This document shows positions 9,093 through 18,865 of a stretch of DNA of 64,000 nt, piece after piece; position 1 is the first letter of the stretch, and every line of letters begins with the position of its first letter. Source of the DNA: Sphingobacteriia bacterium. GTDB taxonomy: Bacteria > Bacteroidota > Bacteroidia > NS11-12g > UBA955. The stretch spans positions 1-64,000 of the forward strand of contig JAGKXC010000001.1 of the NCBI GenBank assembly GCA_021151535.1, in the 5' to 3' direction. The notes beneath the pieces are model-generated. The model was not told the origin of the DNA, made no database searches, and saw only the letters and a list, made by a program, of their open reading frames with translations. The translations under genes were made by a program, and so were the position numbers.

Positions 9093-10091
9093 TTAATCTA
9101 CAGGCGCTTGTATTAATTGCCACAAACGATCCTTCAATTCCATCAATCCTTGCTGAGCAACTGCACTGATGAACATTACGTCCACGCCCTGCATTTGTTC
9201 GCGAATGGCTTGTTTCAACTCATCATCCAAGAAATCGCTCTTACTCACAACAACTTGGCGTTGTTTCAATAACATTTCAGGATTAAAAGCCTCCAATTCA
9301 CTTAACAAAGTTTGATACTCCGCCATATGGTCATTGCTATCAGCTGGTATTAAAAACAACAATACCGCATTTCGTTCAATGTGCTTTAAAAAACGATGAC
9401 CCAAACCTCTTCCTTCATGCGCACCTTCGATGATTCCCGGAATGTCGGCAATTACAAAACTCTTGAAGTTTCTATATTCAACAACACCCAAATTTGGAAC
9501 CAAGGTTGTAAAGGGATAATCAGCAATTTCAGGTTTCGCAGCAGTAATTACACTTAATAGAGTACTTTTACCTGCATTAGGGAAACCCACCAATCCAACA
9601 TCCGCCAACACCTTCAATTCCAAAATAAACCAACCTTCAATGCCCGGTTCACCAGGTTGTGCATATTGAGGAGCTTGGTTGGTACTCGTTGCAAAATGCC
9701 AGTTGCCCAAACCCCCTCTGCCACCAGGAATGAGTACTTTCTTTTCTCCCTCCTCTGTAATCTCAAACAAAATCTCTCCAGTTTCAGCATCCTTAGCCAC
9801 TGTACCCAATGGAACCTCCAATACAATACTATCGCCAGATCGCCCAGTACTCCTATTCTCGCTACCACCTACCCCATCGCCAGCAAAAACGTGCTTGCGA
9901 TATTTTAAGTGAAGCAATGTCCATAACTGTGAATTTCCCATCAAAACTATATCGCCTCCCTTTCCTCCATCGCCCCCATCTGGGCCTCCTCTTGGATTTA
10001 ATTTCGTGCGATTATAATGCCTGCTACCCGCACCACCTTTGCCACTTCGGCAAAATATCTTTACATAATCTATAAAATTACTATCGGCCAT
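9093..10091 (-). CDS. obgE: GTPase Obg/CgtA
   Basis: Ribosome-associated GTPase acting in late 50S assembly and stress control. The glycine-rich Obg fold occupies residues 1-160 ([16 protein letters not shown] and [14 protein letters not shown] are diagnostic), and the G domain follows: G1 GFPNAGKS 169-176, G3 DIPGI 216-220, G4 SKSD 283-286 (Ser in place of the usual Asn) and G5 ISAVA. There is no C-terminal OCT domain, normal for the short form. The ATG at 10091 matches the family N-terminus. Divergent from leuS with 58 bases between start codons. A GAACTTTG box ends 6 bases upstream. Confidence 0.95.
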   Translation of the reverse strand: MADSNFIDYVKIFCRSGKGGAGSRHYNRTKLNPRGGPDGGDGGKGGDIVLMGNSQLWTLLHLKYRKHVFAGDGVGGSENRSTGRSGDSIVLEVPLGTVAKDAETGEILFEITEEGEKKVLIPGGRGGLGNWHFATSTNQAPQYAQPGEPGIEGWFILELKVLADVGLVGFPNAGKSTLLSVITAAKPEIADYPFTTLVPNLGVVEYRNFKSFVIADIPGIIEGAHEGRGLGHRFLKHIERNAVLLFLIPADSNDHMAEYQTLLSELEAFNPEMLLKQRQVVVSKSDFLDDELKQAIREQMQGVDVMFISAVAQQGLMELKDRLWQLIQAPVD

Positions 10092-10097
10092 GAACTG

Positions 10098-10105
10098 CAA
10101 AGTTC
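10098..10105 (-). promoter_or_regulatory. Possible -7 box of obgE
   Basis: GAACTTTG on the minus strand (one mismatch to TAnnTTTG), six bases before the ATG, so a very short or absent leader is predicted. Confidence 0.45.
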
Positions 10106-10149
10106 GGGAAAAACCAGCCACCTTGTGTATTTTCGCAATTCAATTCAAC

Positions 10150-12723
10150 ATGTCCGCACAATATAACTTCAACGAAATTGAGAAAAAATGGCAGAAACAC
10201 TGGAAAGAAAGCCGTTTGTACAAGGTAGAAATTGATACCCAGAAACCCAAATATTATGCTTTGGATATGTTTCCATATCCCTCAGGAGCAGGATTACACG
10301 TGGGTCACCCCCTCGGATATATCGCTTCAGACATTGTATCTCGCTATAAAAGATTAAATAATTTTAATGTGCTACACCCCATGGGGTATGATGCCTTTGG
10401 CTTGCCAGCAGAACAATACGCCATTCAAACAGGTCAGCACCCAGCAGTTACAACCGAACAAAATGTAAAAAGATTCCGTGAACAATTAGATATCATGGGA
10501 TTCAGTTACGATTGGGACAGAGAAATTAAAACCTGCGACCCCAATTATTATAAATTTACCCAACAAATTTTCTCGCATTTTTTTACCCATTTTTATAATA
10601 TTAGCAGCAATAAAGCTGAGCCCATTGCTAACCTGATTGACCACTTTCACAATCACGGTTCTGAAAATCATCCTGCCTACGGAACTCCTTGTGAAGCATT
10701 TTCTGCTACCCAATGGCAGAATATGTTGGAAGTAGAAAAAGCAACCGTTTTAAATAACTTCCGCTTGGCATTTGTTGATGAAACAACCGTAAACTGGTGC
10801 GAACAAATGGGTACAGTTTTAGCCAATGAAGAAGTTGTAAATGGCGTTTCCGAAAGAGGTGGTTATCCCGTTGTTCGTAAAAAAATGAAACAATGGTCTT
10901 TGAGAATTACTGCCTACGCAAATCGCCTTATCGAAGGACTTGAAACGCTCAATTGGTCTGATGCTCTAAAAGAAATCCAGAAAAATTGGATAGGTAAAAG
11001 CCAAGGCGCAGAAATCAATTTCACTATCCAAGATAGCAAAGAAAACATTACTATTTTCACAACCAGACCCGACACCATCTTCGGAGCAACCTTTATGGTA
11101 ATTGCTCCTGAAATCGAAAATATTGAACAATGGTGCACCGCAGAACAACTAAATACTGTTCTTGAATACGCCAATAAAGCTAAAAATCGCTCCGAAATTG
11201 AAAGAATGGCAGATACCTCCAAAACCGGCGTTTTCACCGGCAAATACGCCATCAATCCATTTACCCAAAATCCTATTCCCATTTGGGTAAGCGATTATGT
11301 ATTAGCCGGTTATGGCACAGGTGCAATCATGGCAGTTCCTGCACACGATGATAGAGATTTCGCATTTGCTTCCGCTTTTAATCTTCCCATCATCCCAGTA
11401 ATTAAACCCAAAGACCAAGAACTTCAACTTCCCCTATCAGAAGCATTTAGTGCCAAAGATGGAATTTGCTTTAATTCGGGATTTTTAGACGGACTTACAG
11501 TAAAAGAAGCCATTTCAAAAGCCATTCAATACGCTGTTTCAAACAACTTTGGCAAAGCAAAAACCAATTACAAATTGCGTGAAGCCGGATTCGGTCGCCA
11601 ACGTTATTGGGGTGAACCATTTCCTATCATTTATGATCAAAATAATGTTCCCCAATTAGTTCCCGAATTACCCGTTGAACTTCCCAAAGTTGAAAGTTAT
11701 AAACCAACTGGAACTGGCGAAAGTCCGCTGGCAGCAGTTTCCGATTGGGTAAATACCCAAACCGGCAAGCGTGAAACCGATACTATGCCAGGTTGGGCAG
11801 GATCATCTTGGTATTTCTTGCGATATATGGACCCCCAAAACAACCAAGAAATAGCCTCCAAAGAAGCACTTACCTATTGGAACCAGGTTGATTTATATGT
11901 GGGTGGAAGCGAACACGCAACAGGTCACCTACTCTATTCCAGATTCTGGACAAAATTTCTGTACGATTTAGGTATCATCTCATGGGATGAACCCTTCAAA
12001 AAGCTCGTAAACCAAGGTATGATTATGGGCGAAGACGGTCAGAAAATGTCCAAAAGATGGGGCAATGTTGTAAATCCTGATGATGTTTGCGCAGAATACG
12101 GCGCTGATACACTCAGACTTTATGAGATGTTCTTAGGTCCTTTAACCGATTCAAAACCTTGGAATACCCACGGCATTGAAGGAGTTAGTAGATTCCTTGG
12201 TAAATTCTGGCGATTATTCCACGATGGTGAAAATTGGGCAGTTACAAAAGAAAATGCATCTCCAGATGAATTAAAAATACTTCACAAAACCATTAAAAAA
12301 GTAACCGACGATATCGAAAACATGAGTTTTAATACCTCCGTTTCTGCATTCATGGTTGCAACCAATGAGTTGGGTACACTAAAATGTAAAAAAGAAGAAA
12401 TACTAAAGCCATTATTGATTTTATTAGCCCCATTTGCGCCCCATATCACAGAAGAATTATGGGAAAAATTGGGCAATAACCAATCCATCCATCTTCAGAA
12501 CTGGCCAACCTTCAATCAGGAACTTCTCGTTGAGAATAGTTTCAACTACCCTATAAGCATCAATGGTAAAACTAGACACTCCATGGAATTTCCATTAGAC
12601 GCTACCCAAGAAGAAATTCAAAATAAAGTATTAAGCGAACCCATCGTTATGAAGTGGGTTGAAGACCAACCCATCAAGAAATTCATCCTTGTCAAGGGTA
12701 GAATTATTAATGTAGTAATCTAA
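10150..12723 (+). CDS. leuS: Leucyl-tRNA synthetase
   Basis: Class I synthetase charging tRNA-Leu. The HIGH-type motif HVGH is at residues 50-53 inside FPYPSGAGLHVGHPLGY. The editing domain shows TTRPDTIFGATFMV and the GTGAIMAVPAHDDRD block, and KMSKR is at 632-636, followed by the anticodon-binding helices. The 857-residue length is complete. The ATG at 10150 is chosen because the in-frame extension back to 10090 would overlap the obgE start and has no family resemblance. TATTTTCG (10129-10136) is a near-consensus -7 box 13 bases upstream. Confidence 0.97.
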   Translation: MSAQYNFNEIEKKWQKHWKESRLYKVEIDTQKPKYYALDMFPYPSGAGLHVGHPLGYIASDIVSRYKRLNNFNVLHPMGYDAFGLPAEQYAIQTGQHPAVTTEQNVKRFREQLDIMGFSYDWDREIKTCDPNYYKFTQQIFSHFFTHFYNISSNKAEPIANLIDHFHNHGSENHPAYGTPCEAFSATQWQNMLEVEKATVLNNFRLAFVDETTVNWCEQMGTVLANEEVVNGVSERGGYPVVRKKMKQWSLRITAYANRLIEGLETLNWSDALKEIQKNWIGKSQGAEINFTIQDSKENITIFTTRPDTIFGATFMVIAPEIENIEQWCTAEQLNTVLEYANKAKNRSEIERMADTSKTGVFTGKYAINPFTQNPIPIWVSDYVLAGYGTGAIMAVPAHDDRDFAFASAFNLPIIPVIKPKDQELQLPLSEAFSAKDGICFNSGFLDGLTVKEAISKAIQYAVSNNFGKAKTNYKLREAGFGRQRYWGEPFPIIYDQNNVPQLVPELPVELPKVESYKPTGTGESPLAAVSDWVNTQTGKRETDTMPGWAGSSWYFLRYMDPQNNQEIASKEALTYWNQVDLYVGGSEHATGHLLYSRFWTKFLYDLGIISWDEPFKKLVNQGMIMGEDGQKMSKRWGNVVNPDDVCAEYGADTLRLYEMFLGPLTDSKPWNTHGIEGVSRFLGKFWRLFHDGENWAVTKENASPDELKILHKTIKKVTDDIENMSFNTSVSAFMVATNELGTLKCKKEEILKPLLILLAPFAPHITEELWEKLGNNQSIHLQNWPTFNQELLVENSFNYPISINGKTRHSMEFPLDATQEEIQNKVLSEPIVMKWVEDQPIKKFILVKGRIINVVI

Positions 12724-12750
12724 CGGTTATAATTCATGGGTGCAGCACTT

Positions 12751-13248
12751 TTAGCTTTGCATCCATTCTCTTAAACTTTTTAAAGCAAATCCAATTTGGT
12801 TCTCAACAGTCTTGGGTGTGATATCCATCAACTCGGCAATTTCCTTATGACTTAATTCATGAACCCTGCTTAAAAGAAACACCTGCCTACATCTGGTTGG
12901 CAACTGATCCACATAATAATTCAACTTCTCACGCGTTTCATTAAATTGCAATTTATCCAAGCCTGTGGGCATATTAGCCGCTACAGGAATATCGTCTGTC
13001 ATGGTTTCAAATGGCAATCGGTTAGCACGAATTTTATTTAAACAACGATTTTTAACCGATCGAAACAAATAACTCTTTGTACCTAATTCCTCTCGTAAAT
13101 CCGTTTTCTTTTCCCAAATATTAACAAAGATGTCATTCACTACTTCTTCCGCATCGTCAATATTATTGGTAATGGAAATAGCAAAGTGAAGCATACCCGA
13201 ACGATACTTCTTAAAAAGTCCCTCAAATTTTGCTTCAAATGTTTCCAA
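12751..13248 (-). CDS. ECF RNA polymerase sigma factor (FecI-like)
   Basis: Extracytoplasmic-function sigma-70 factor of 165 residues. Region 2 (YRSGMLHFAISITNNIDDAEEVVNDIFVNIWEKK) and region 4 (LPTRCRQVFLLSRVHELSHKEIAELMDITPKTVENQIGFALKSLR) are both clear. The start appears to be TTG at 13248, since no ATG or GTG precedes region 2. No anti-sigma gene adjoins it: the only FecR protein in the window is 27 kb away. It stands alone between leuS and recQ, so its regulon cannot be read from context. Confidence 0.92.
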   Translation of the reverse strand: METFEAKFEGLFKKYRSGMLHFAISITNNIDDAEEVVNDIFVNIWEKKTDLREELGTKSYLFRSVKNRCLNKIRANRLPFETMTDDIPVAANMPTGLDKLQFNETREKLNYYVDQLPTRCRQVFLLSRVHELSHKEIAELMDITPKTVENQIGFALKSLREWMQS

Positions 13249-13311
13249 AAAAATGTAATTAAAATTAAGACTGCAAATTAAATATAAACTTAACTACAAT
13301 TCCAAACAGGA

Positions 13312-15516
13312 TTAAATCCCCATATCGCTCAAAAATTGAATGTGCATCAATTGCAGTTCTTCATGTGAAAATTCGCCATCAAAATGATCCACTGCCAAAT
13401 TCAAATCAAGCTCTTCTAAAGATTTAAAATACGTGTAAATTTCTTCCTGTAATTCCTCTTCCAAAAATTGATCAAGGAAATATCGAATATTTAATTTAGT
13501 ACCCGTATTGACAACCTGTTCCAATTCATTCATCAATTCAGTAAACTCAATTCCAAGTTGTTTAGCAATATCCGGTAGATCTACTTTTTTATCAATATTT
13601 AAGATAATACTTACCCGCTTTGCTGATTTCTCAGCTGTACCTTTTAATACAATATCTTGTGGCCTATCTATTCCATTTTCCTCAACATAAGTTGCAATAT
13701 AATTGATGAATGGCTCGCCAAATTTGATTGCTTTATTCTTGCCAACACCATTAATATTAGACAATTCCTCTATATTAATTGGGTACTTCGTGGCCATATC
13801 CTCCAAACTTGGGTCCTGGAAAATAACATAAGGAGGCAATCCAATTTCCTTGGCCACTTTTTTGCGGATGTCTTTCAAATGATTGAACAAAACTTCATCA
13901 CAAATACTCTCTGTTTTGAAGTTTTCAAAATCTTCATCATTTACACTCTCAAACTCCACATCTACAGCCATCTCATGCTTCACTGGATTTGCCAAATATG
14001 CCTCTCCCAATGAACTTAAACTAATTAAACCGTATTTCTCTATATTCTTACTTAAATAACCATGAACCAATGCCAATCGCATTAAACTCTTCCAAAATAC
14101 TTTGTCTTTGTCTTTACCAAATCCAAAATCCTTTAATTGGTCATGACCATAATCCTTTACACTATCAGACCTCTTGCCAATAATGTAGTTTACCAAATGG
14201 TTTAATTGAAACTCGCCTTTCAATAACTTGATCGACATCAAAGCTTTTGAAAGTTCATGGGTGATATCCTGTTTCGGTTTCGGTGAAGCACAATTATCAC
14301 ACATATGTTTGCAGTCATGCTCATCAAAAGTTTCACCAAAATAATGTAACAAAATTTTCCGTCTGCAATGACTACTTTCAGCAAATGCTGCGGTCTCAGC
14401 AATCAACAAACTTCCTATCTCCTGCTCGGCTACAGGCTTATCTTTCATGAATTTCTCCAACTTCTCAATGTCGTTGGGATTGTAGAATAACAAACAATCG
14501 CCCTGCAATCCATCTCTACCGCCTCTACCCGTTTCTTGATAATAACCCTCCAAACTTTTTGGCACATCGTAATGGATAACAAACCTAACATCCGGCTTAT
14601 CTATTCCCATTCCAAAAGCAATAGTTGCCACAATTACATGACAATCTTCCATCAAAAATGCATCCTGATGTTGTGCCCTTACCTTAGAATCCAATCCCGC
14701 ATGATAGGCCAATGCTTTGATGCCGTTCATGTTCAACATCTCCGCTATTTCTTCTACCTTTTTTCGCGATAAACAATAAATTATTCCCGATTTACCAGTT
14801 CTTGCCTTGATAAATGAAATAATCTCCTTATGCACAATGTCCTTGCGTCCTTTTGGGCGAACCTGATAAAATAAATTCGAACGATTAAAAGAGCTTTTAA
14901 ACAATTTTGCATCAGACATACCCAAATTCTTCTGAACATCCTGTTGCACCTTGGGTGTTGCGGTAGCAGTTAATGCAATCAATGGAACATCATCAATGGC
15001 TTTTACCATTTGTTTTATACGGCGATATTCCGGTCTAAAATCATGACCCCATTCCGATATACAGTGAGCTTCATCAACTGCAACAAAAGAAATTTTAATC
15101 TTCTTTAGTAAATCAATGGTTTCATCCTTTTTTAACGTTTCAGGAGCTACATACAACAGCTTTGTTTCACCAGATAAAATATCATTGGTAACTTGAGTTA
15201 ATTCCGTTTTACTCAATGAACTATTAAGAAAATGCGCCAATGAACTACTCTGTGCGAATCCCCTGATGTTATCTACTTGATTTTTCATCAAAGCAATCAA
15301 TGGAGAAATAACAATCGCCGTTCCCTCCATCATTACCGCAGGCAATTGGTAGCACATGCTTTTACCAGCGCCAGTTGGCATAATTACAAAGCAATCTTCG
15401 CCTGATAAAATGCTATTGACTACATCCTCTTGGTTACCTTTAAAACCATCAAATCCAAAGAATTCCTTCAATACTCGTTTGGGGTCATAGACCACCGATG
15501 CAACTTGGAGCGCCAT
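13312..15516 (-). CDS. recQ: ATP-dependent DNA helicase RecQ
   Basis: Superfamily 2, 3'-5' DNA helicase for recombination and fork repair. Walker A PTGAGKS is at 47-53, the DEAH box at 148-151 followed by CISEWGHDFRPEY, and motif VI near QETGRGGRDG. Zinc-binding cysteines (CRRKILLHYF then CKHMCDNC) precede a winged-helix domain. An HRDC domain lies at about 540-615. A further C-terminal helical extension of about 100 residues (helix-turn-helix like, acidic at the end) is common in Bacteroidota RecQ. Length 734. Confidence 0.95.
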   Translation of the reverse strand: MALQVASVVYDPKRVLKEFFGFDGFKGNQEDVVNSILSGEDCFVIMPTGAGKSMCYQLPAVMMEGTAIVISPLIALMKNQVDNIRGFAQSSSLAHFLNSSLSKTELTQVTNDILSGETKLLYVAPETLKKDETIDLLKKIKISFVAVDEAHCISEWGHDFRPEYRRIKQMVKAIDDVPLIALTATATPKVQQDVQKNLGMSDAKLFKSSFNRSNLFYQVRPKGRKDIVHKEIISFIKARTGKSGIIYCLSRKKVEEIAEMLNMNGIKALAYHAGLDSKVRAQHQDAFLMEDCHVIVATIAFGMGIDKPDVRFVIHYDVPKSLEGYYQETGRGGRDGLQGDCLLFYNPNDIEKLEKFMKDKPVAEQEIGSLLIAETAAFAESSHCRRKILLHYFGETFDEHDCKHMCDNCASPKPKQDITHELSKALMSIKLLKGEFQLNHLVNYIIGKRSDSVKDYGHDQLKDFGFGKDKDKVFWKSLMRLALVHGYLSKNIEKYGLISLSSLGEAYLANPVKHEMAVDVEFESVNDEDFENFKTESICDEVLFNHLKDIRKKVAKEIGLPPYVIFQDPSLEDMATKYPINIEELSNINGVGKNKAIKFGEPFINYIATYVEENGIDRPQDIVLKGTAEKSAKRVSIILNIDKKVDLPDIAKQLGIEFTELMNELEQVVNTGTKLNIRYFLDQFLEEELQEEIYTYFKSLEELDLNLAVDHFDGEFSHEELQLMHIQFLSDMGI

Positions 15517-15667
15517 TACAGTTTTTAGAAATGTTATTAAGTGAGTTAAGTAGTGCTAAAGCGATGTGTGAAATTAATGAAAATTTAACGATTCTAAAAC
15601 CATTCAGTAGAAAAAATAGTAACCTTTCGTGCCATTTTTAATTATTTTGCACCAAAATCTACACAGC

Positions 15668-16642
15668 GTGTCAGAAAACACCCTCAATCATATCATTCAA
15701 CTTGGAAAATCCGCTATCAACGGCGAATTAAATTCCTTGAATAATTTAACCAATTTTATCAATGAAGACTTTGCAAACTGCATCAATGAAATTTTGCAAT
15801 CGCAAGCCAGAGTGATCATTACAGGTATTGGAAAAAGTGCAATTATCGCCCAAAAAATCGTCGCAACCATGAATTCAACCGGCCAACCCGCTCTATTCAT
15901 GCATGCAGCTGATGCTATTCATGGCGATTTGGGTATGATTCAAAAAAATGATACCGTAATCGTGATTTCAAAAAGCGGCAATACCCCCGAAATAAAAAGT
16001 TTAATCCCATTGATTAAACAATTCGGGAATTCCATCATCGCCATTGTTGGAAACACAGATTCATTCTTGGCTAAAAACAGCAAATTTATCCTCAATACAA
16101 CCATTGACCGTGAAGCTTGCCCCAACAACCTCGCCCCTACCACCTCCACAACTGCACAGTTATTAATGGGCGATGCACTTTCTATCGCCTTATTAGAAAT
16201 GCGCAATTTCTCAGCCAACGATTTTTCTAAATTTCATCCCGGCGGAGCCCTGGGTAAGCAATTATATTTACAATGCGAACATATTGCCCAAAATAATCCT
16301 AAACCTTTCGTAACATTAAATACTCCTTGGAAAGAAGTAATATTTAATATCTCCCAAAACCGCCTAGGTGCCACTGCAGTTGTAAATGATCAAAATTCAA
16401 TCATCGGAATCGTTACAGATGGCGATGTACGAAGAATGTTGGAAAATAATAACAACCTTGCAAATCTATGTGCTGAGCAAATCATGAGCCCATCACCCAC
16501 CACTTTGGATGCAGAAACTATGGCCATCGAAGCCGCCCAACTTATGCAAACAAAGAAAATTACTCAAATACCTATTACAAAAAACAATTTATACTTCGGC
16601 TTTGTACATTTGCACGACCTTTATCGCGAAGGAATTTTATGA
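15668..16642 (+). CDS. kdsD: Arabinose-5-phosphate isomerase KdsD/KpsF
   Basis: Converts ribulose-5-P to arabinose-5-P, the first step of Kdo synthesis for LPS. An N-terminal SIS domain holds VIITGIGKSAIIAQKIVATMNSTG and the ISKSGNTPEI sugar-phosphate loop. Two C-terminal CBS repeats end at KITQIPITKNNLYFGFVHLHDL. GTG at 15668 is preferred as start; a GTG at 15629 is in frame but lies upstream of a TATTTTGC promoter-like box (15644-15651). The 324-residue length fits the family. The stop overlaps the manC start as ATGA, so the two genes are translationally coupled. Confidence 0.92.
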   Translation: MSENTLNHIIQLGKSAINGELNSLNNLTNFINEDFANCINEILQSQARVIITGIGKSAIIAQKIVATMNSTGQPALFMHAADAIHGDLGMIQKNDTVIVISKSGNTPEIKSLIPLIKQFGNSIIAIVGNTDSFLAKNSKFILNTTIDREACPNNLAPTTSTTAQLLMGDALSIALLEMRNFSANDFSKFHPGGALGKQLYLQCEHIAQNNPKPFVTLNTPWKEVIFNISQNRLGATAVVNDQNSIIGIVTDGDVRRMLENNNNLANLCAEQIMSPSPTTLDAETMAIEAAQLMQTKKITQIPITKNNLYFGFVHLHDLYREGIL

Positions 16643-17721
16643 CCCAAAATAAAAATCATTATGTAATCATCATGGCTGGAGGTATCGGATCTCGCTTTTG
16701 GCCGGTGAGTAAAAAATCCTTCCCTAAGCAATTCATTGATATTTTAGGAACTGGCGAATCCCTTATAAAACAAACATTTAATCGATTTACTCACTTAGTA
16801 CCAGAAGAAAATATCTTTATAGTAACCAATAAAGATTACGCAGAATTGGTTCAGGAACATATCCCACAGATTAAAACTTCCAGAATCATTTTAGAACCTT
16901 CAGCAAAAAACACAGCGCCTTGTATTGCTTTGGCTAATTTGCATATCAAATCAATCAATCCTGAAGCAACCATCCTTGTGGCTCCTAGCGATCATCTAAT
17001 ATTGAGCGAAATAAAATTTATCCAAACTGCAAAAGTTGCAATTTCATTTGCAGAATCTAATCCATCTCTTCTAACACTTGGAATTAAACCAACAAGACCA
17101 GACACTGGATACGGTTATATTCAATTTAATAAAACTGAATTACAAGATGGCATCTATAAAGTAAAAACCTTCACAGAAAAACCAACCCTAGATATCGCCA
17201 TAAGCTTCCTTGAAAGCAAAGAATTTCTTTGGAATGCAGGCATCTTCGTTTGGTCATTGAAATCCATTTCTAATAGTATTGAACAACACCTACCAGAAAT
17301 TCACCAATTGTTTGCAGAACTAGATGTGAATGCACCAAATTATCATGTTGAATTAGAAAAATCATACGCACAATGCCCTTCTATTTCTATCGATTATGGA
17401 ATCATGGAAAAAGACGATTTTGTTTGTGTACTTCCTTCTGAATTTGGTTGGAGCGATTTAGGAACTTGGAAATCACTTTGGGATGTGTCTGATAAAGACC
17501 CATACCAAAATGCCCTCATTGGTAAAAATACCCACGCATTTGATTCCAAAAACTCCTTGGTATTCAACGATACAGACAAACTCGTTGTTATTTCAGGTGT
17601 TGATAATCTTGTAGTTGTGGAATCTCAAAATGTACTTTTGGTAATCAACAATGAAAAAGAACAAGAAGTTAAAACTGTAGTTGGAGCAATTAAAGATCAA
17701 TACAAAGGAAAATACGATTGA
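16639..17721 (+). CDS. manC: Mannose-1-phosphate guanylyltransferase
   Basis: Makes GDP-mannose from GTP and mannose-1-P for LPS or polysaccharide synthesis. The N-terminal nucleotidyltransferase signature MAGGIGSRFWPVSKKSFPKQ and FTEKP (sugar-binding) are both present, with APSDH and a SIDYGIMEK/GWSDLGTW region typical of the family. The 360-residue length corresponds to the single-function form, without the C-terminal isomerase domain. It overlaps kdsD by 4 bases (ATGA). Its own terminator may be the hairpin at 17825-17855, unless that element belongs to the next gene's leader. Confidence 0.94.
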   Translation: MTQNKNHYVIIMAGGIGSRFWPVSKKSFPKQFIDILGTGESLIKQTFNRFTHLVPEENIFIVTNKDYAELVQEHIPQIKTSRIILEPSAKNTAPCIALANLHIKSINPEATILVAPSDHLILSEIKFIQTAKVAISFAESNPSLLTLGIKPTRPDTGYGYIQFNKTELQDGIYKVKTFTEKPTLDIAISFLESKEFLWNAGIFVWSLKSISNSIEQHLPEIHQLFAELDVNAPNYHVELEKSYAQCPSISIDYGIMEKDDFVCVLPSEFGWSDLGTWKSLWDVSDKDPYQNALIGKNTHAFDSKNSLVFNDTDKLVVISGVDNLVVVESQNVLLVINNEKEQEVKTVVGAIKDQYKGKYD

Positions 17722-17735
17722 TTTTGTAGGATTTT

Positions 17736-17767
17736 TTTGAAATCTTTGGTAATTTTTTTTATTTTTG
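17736..17767 (+). promoter_or_regulatory. Promoter with -33 and -7 boxes for the EamA transporter
   Basis: TTTG (17736-17739), a 20-base spacer, then TATTTTTG (17760-17767). Both halves match the Bacteroidota consensus exactly and the spacing is ideal. Transcription would start at about 17772-17775, leaving a leader of roughly 115 bases, far longer than at most genes in the window. Confidence 0.65.
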
Positions 17768-17771
17768 TATT

Positions 17772-17789
17772 GTTATCGAATTCGATAAC
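17772..17789. promoter_or_regulatory. 18-bp perfect palindrome at the predicted start point
   Basis: GTTATCGAATTCGATAAC is perfectly self-complementary over 18 bases and begins four bases after the -7 box. This is where a repressor operator would sit. It could instead form a short hairpin at the 5' end of the transcript. No regulator gene lies nearby. Confidence 0.55.
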
Positions 17790-17800
17790 GCCAACTGTTA

Positions 17801-17855
17801 CGCGCTTTTATATACCAACATCCTGGCCGTGCCAAAAGCGCGGCCTTGATTTTTT
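17801..17855 (+). terminator. Terminator with competing antiterminator in the EamA leader
   Basis: GGCCGTGC (17825-17832) pairs with GCGCGGCC (17838-17845) across a CAAAA loop (8 bp, one G-U), followed by TTGATTTTTT: an intrinsic terminator. CGCGCTTTT (17801-17809) is perfectly complementary over 9 bp to AAAAGCGCG (17834-17842), which takes up the loop and the 3' arm of the terminator. The two structures exclude each other, as in attenuators and riboswitches. A simpler reading is that the hairpin only terminates manC. Confidence 0.6.
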
Positions 17856-17887
17856 AAAGCCAATCCACTTCAAACCCATTTGTAATT

Positions 17888-18835
17888 ATGTCTAACCGAG
17901 CAAAAGCCCTCTTAGCACTTCACATTGCCGTATTTCTTTGGGGATTCACTGCTATTCTCGGAAAACTAATTTCCTATGGCTCAATCACCCTTGTTTGGCA
18001 CCGCATGCTTCTAACAGGGGCAATTTATTTACTCATTCCTGCCGTTTGGAAAAGCTTAAAAGGAATTACCCCAAAAACAATCATCACATTCGCATTAATC
18101 GGATTGGTAGTTTGTGCTCATTGGTTAACTTTTTATGGATCAATCAAATTGGGAAATTCCGTTTCCATTACTCTGGCTTGCTTAGGCTCAGCCTCATTCT
18201 TTGCTTCAATCATTGAACCTTTAGTTTTGAAACAACCTTTTTCAAAACGCGACATGGGAATCGGGCTTTTTGTAATCCTCGGAATTCTGCTGATTTACTA
18301 TTCATCCCAATTCTCAAATTCTAAAAATAATCTTCAAAACACCTCTTTAACCAACGCCATTTTAACCGGATTACTTAGCGCCGCCCTGGCAGCAATCTTT
18401 ACTTCCCTTAACAAAAAGTATATTACAACCGCACATCCCCTTGCAATTTCAACCATTGAGATGATTTCAGGTGCTCTGGCACTAACCTTGATAATTCCTG
18501 TTTATCTACCAGAAATTCCTGCTTTTCCATCCTTAGATTTCACAGCACTCAATGCAAATAATTTCATGAGCGGACCTTGGGATATCATTTGGATCCTGAT
18601 CCTAGCCGTTCTGTGCACCAATTTAACTTTTTATCTTGGCACTTATGCGCTTAACCATTTAAGTGCATTTACAAGCAATTTAACAGTAAATCTGGAGCCC
18701 ATTTATGGCATAATATTAGGTGCCGTAATTTTCAACGAAAACAAAGAATTGAATACCGATTTCTACCTAGGTACATCCATGATTCTTCTGGCGATATTCA
18801 CCCAAGCTTACTTAAGCACTAAGAAAAATAAATAG
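17888..18835 (+). CDS. DMT superfamily (EamA) transporter
   Basis: Ten-helix inner-membrane transporter with two EamA repeats. The first begins at ALLALHIAVFLWGFTAILGKLIS and the second at LTNAILTGLLSAALAAIFTSLNKKYI (near residue 155); the protein ends in a short Lys-rich tail. Family substrates include amino acids, nucleobases and other metabolites, and the sequence alone does not say which. Length 315. It lies 166 bases after manC behind its own promoter, a palindrome and a terminator/antiterminator leader, so it is probably regulated separately from kdsD-manC. It converges on proS. Confidence 0.9.
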   Translation: MSNRAKALLALHIAVFLWGFTAILGKLISYGSITLVWHRMLLTGAIYLLIPAVWKSLKGITPKTIITFALIGLVVCAHWLTFYGSIKLGNSVSITLACLGSASFFASIIEPLVLKQPFSKRDMGIGLFVILGILLIYYSSQFSNSKNNLQNTSLTNAILTGLLSAALAAIFTSLNKKYITTAHPLAISTIEMISGALALTLIIPVYLPEIPAFPSLDFTALNANNFMSGPWDIIWILILAVLCTNLTFYLGTYALNHLSAFTSNLTVNLEPIYGIILGAVIFNENKELNTDFYLGTSMILLAIFTQAYLSTKKNK

Positions 18836-18865
18836 ATCAGGGAGCAATTATCGCCTCCCACAATT

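Noticed and set aside
10090..10149. N-terminal extension of leuS back to 10090
   Set aside because: It would overlap the obgE start, has no resemblance to LeuRS N-termini, and lies upstream of the likely promoter box.
17394..17579. Small minus-strand ORFs within manC and similar ones inside other genes
   Set aside because: Antisense shadows of well-supported genes, with no family match or promoter evidence.
18840..18861. GGGAG/CTCCC hairpin between the EamA gene and proS as a terminator
   Set aside because: Only a 5-bp stem with a 10-base loop and no proper T-run on either strand; too weak to list.
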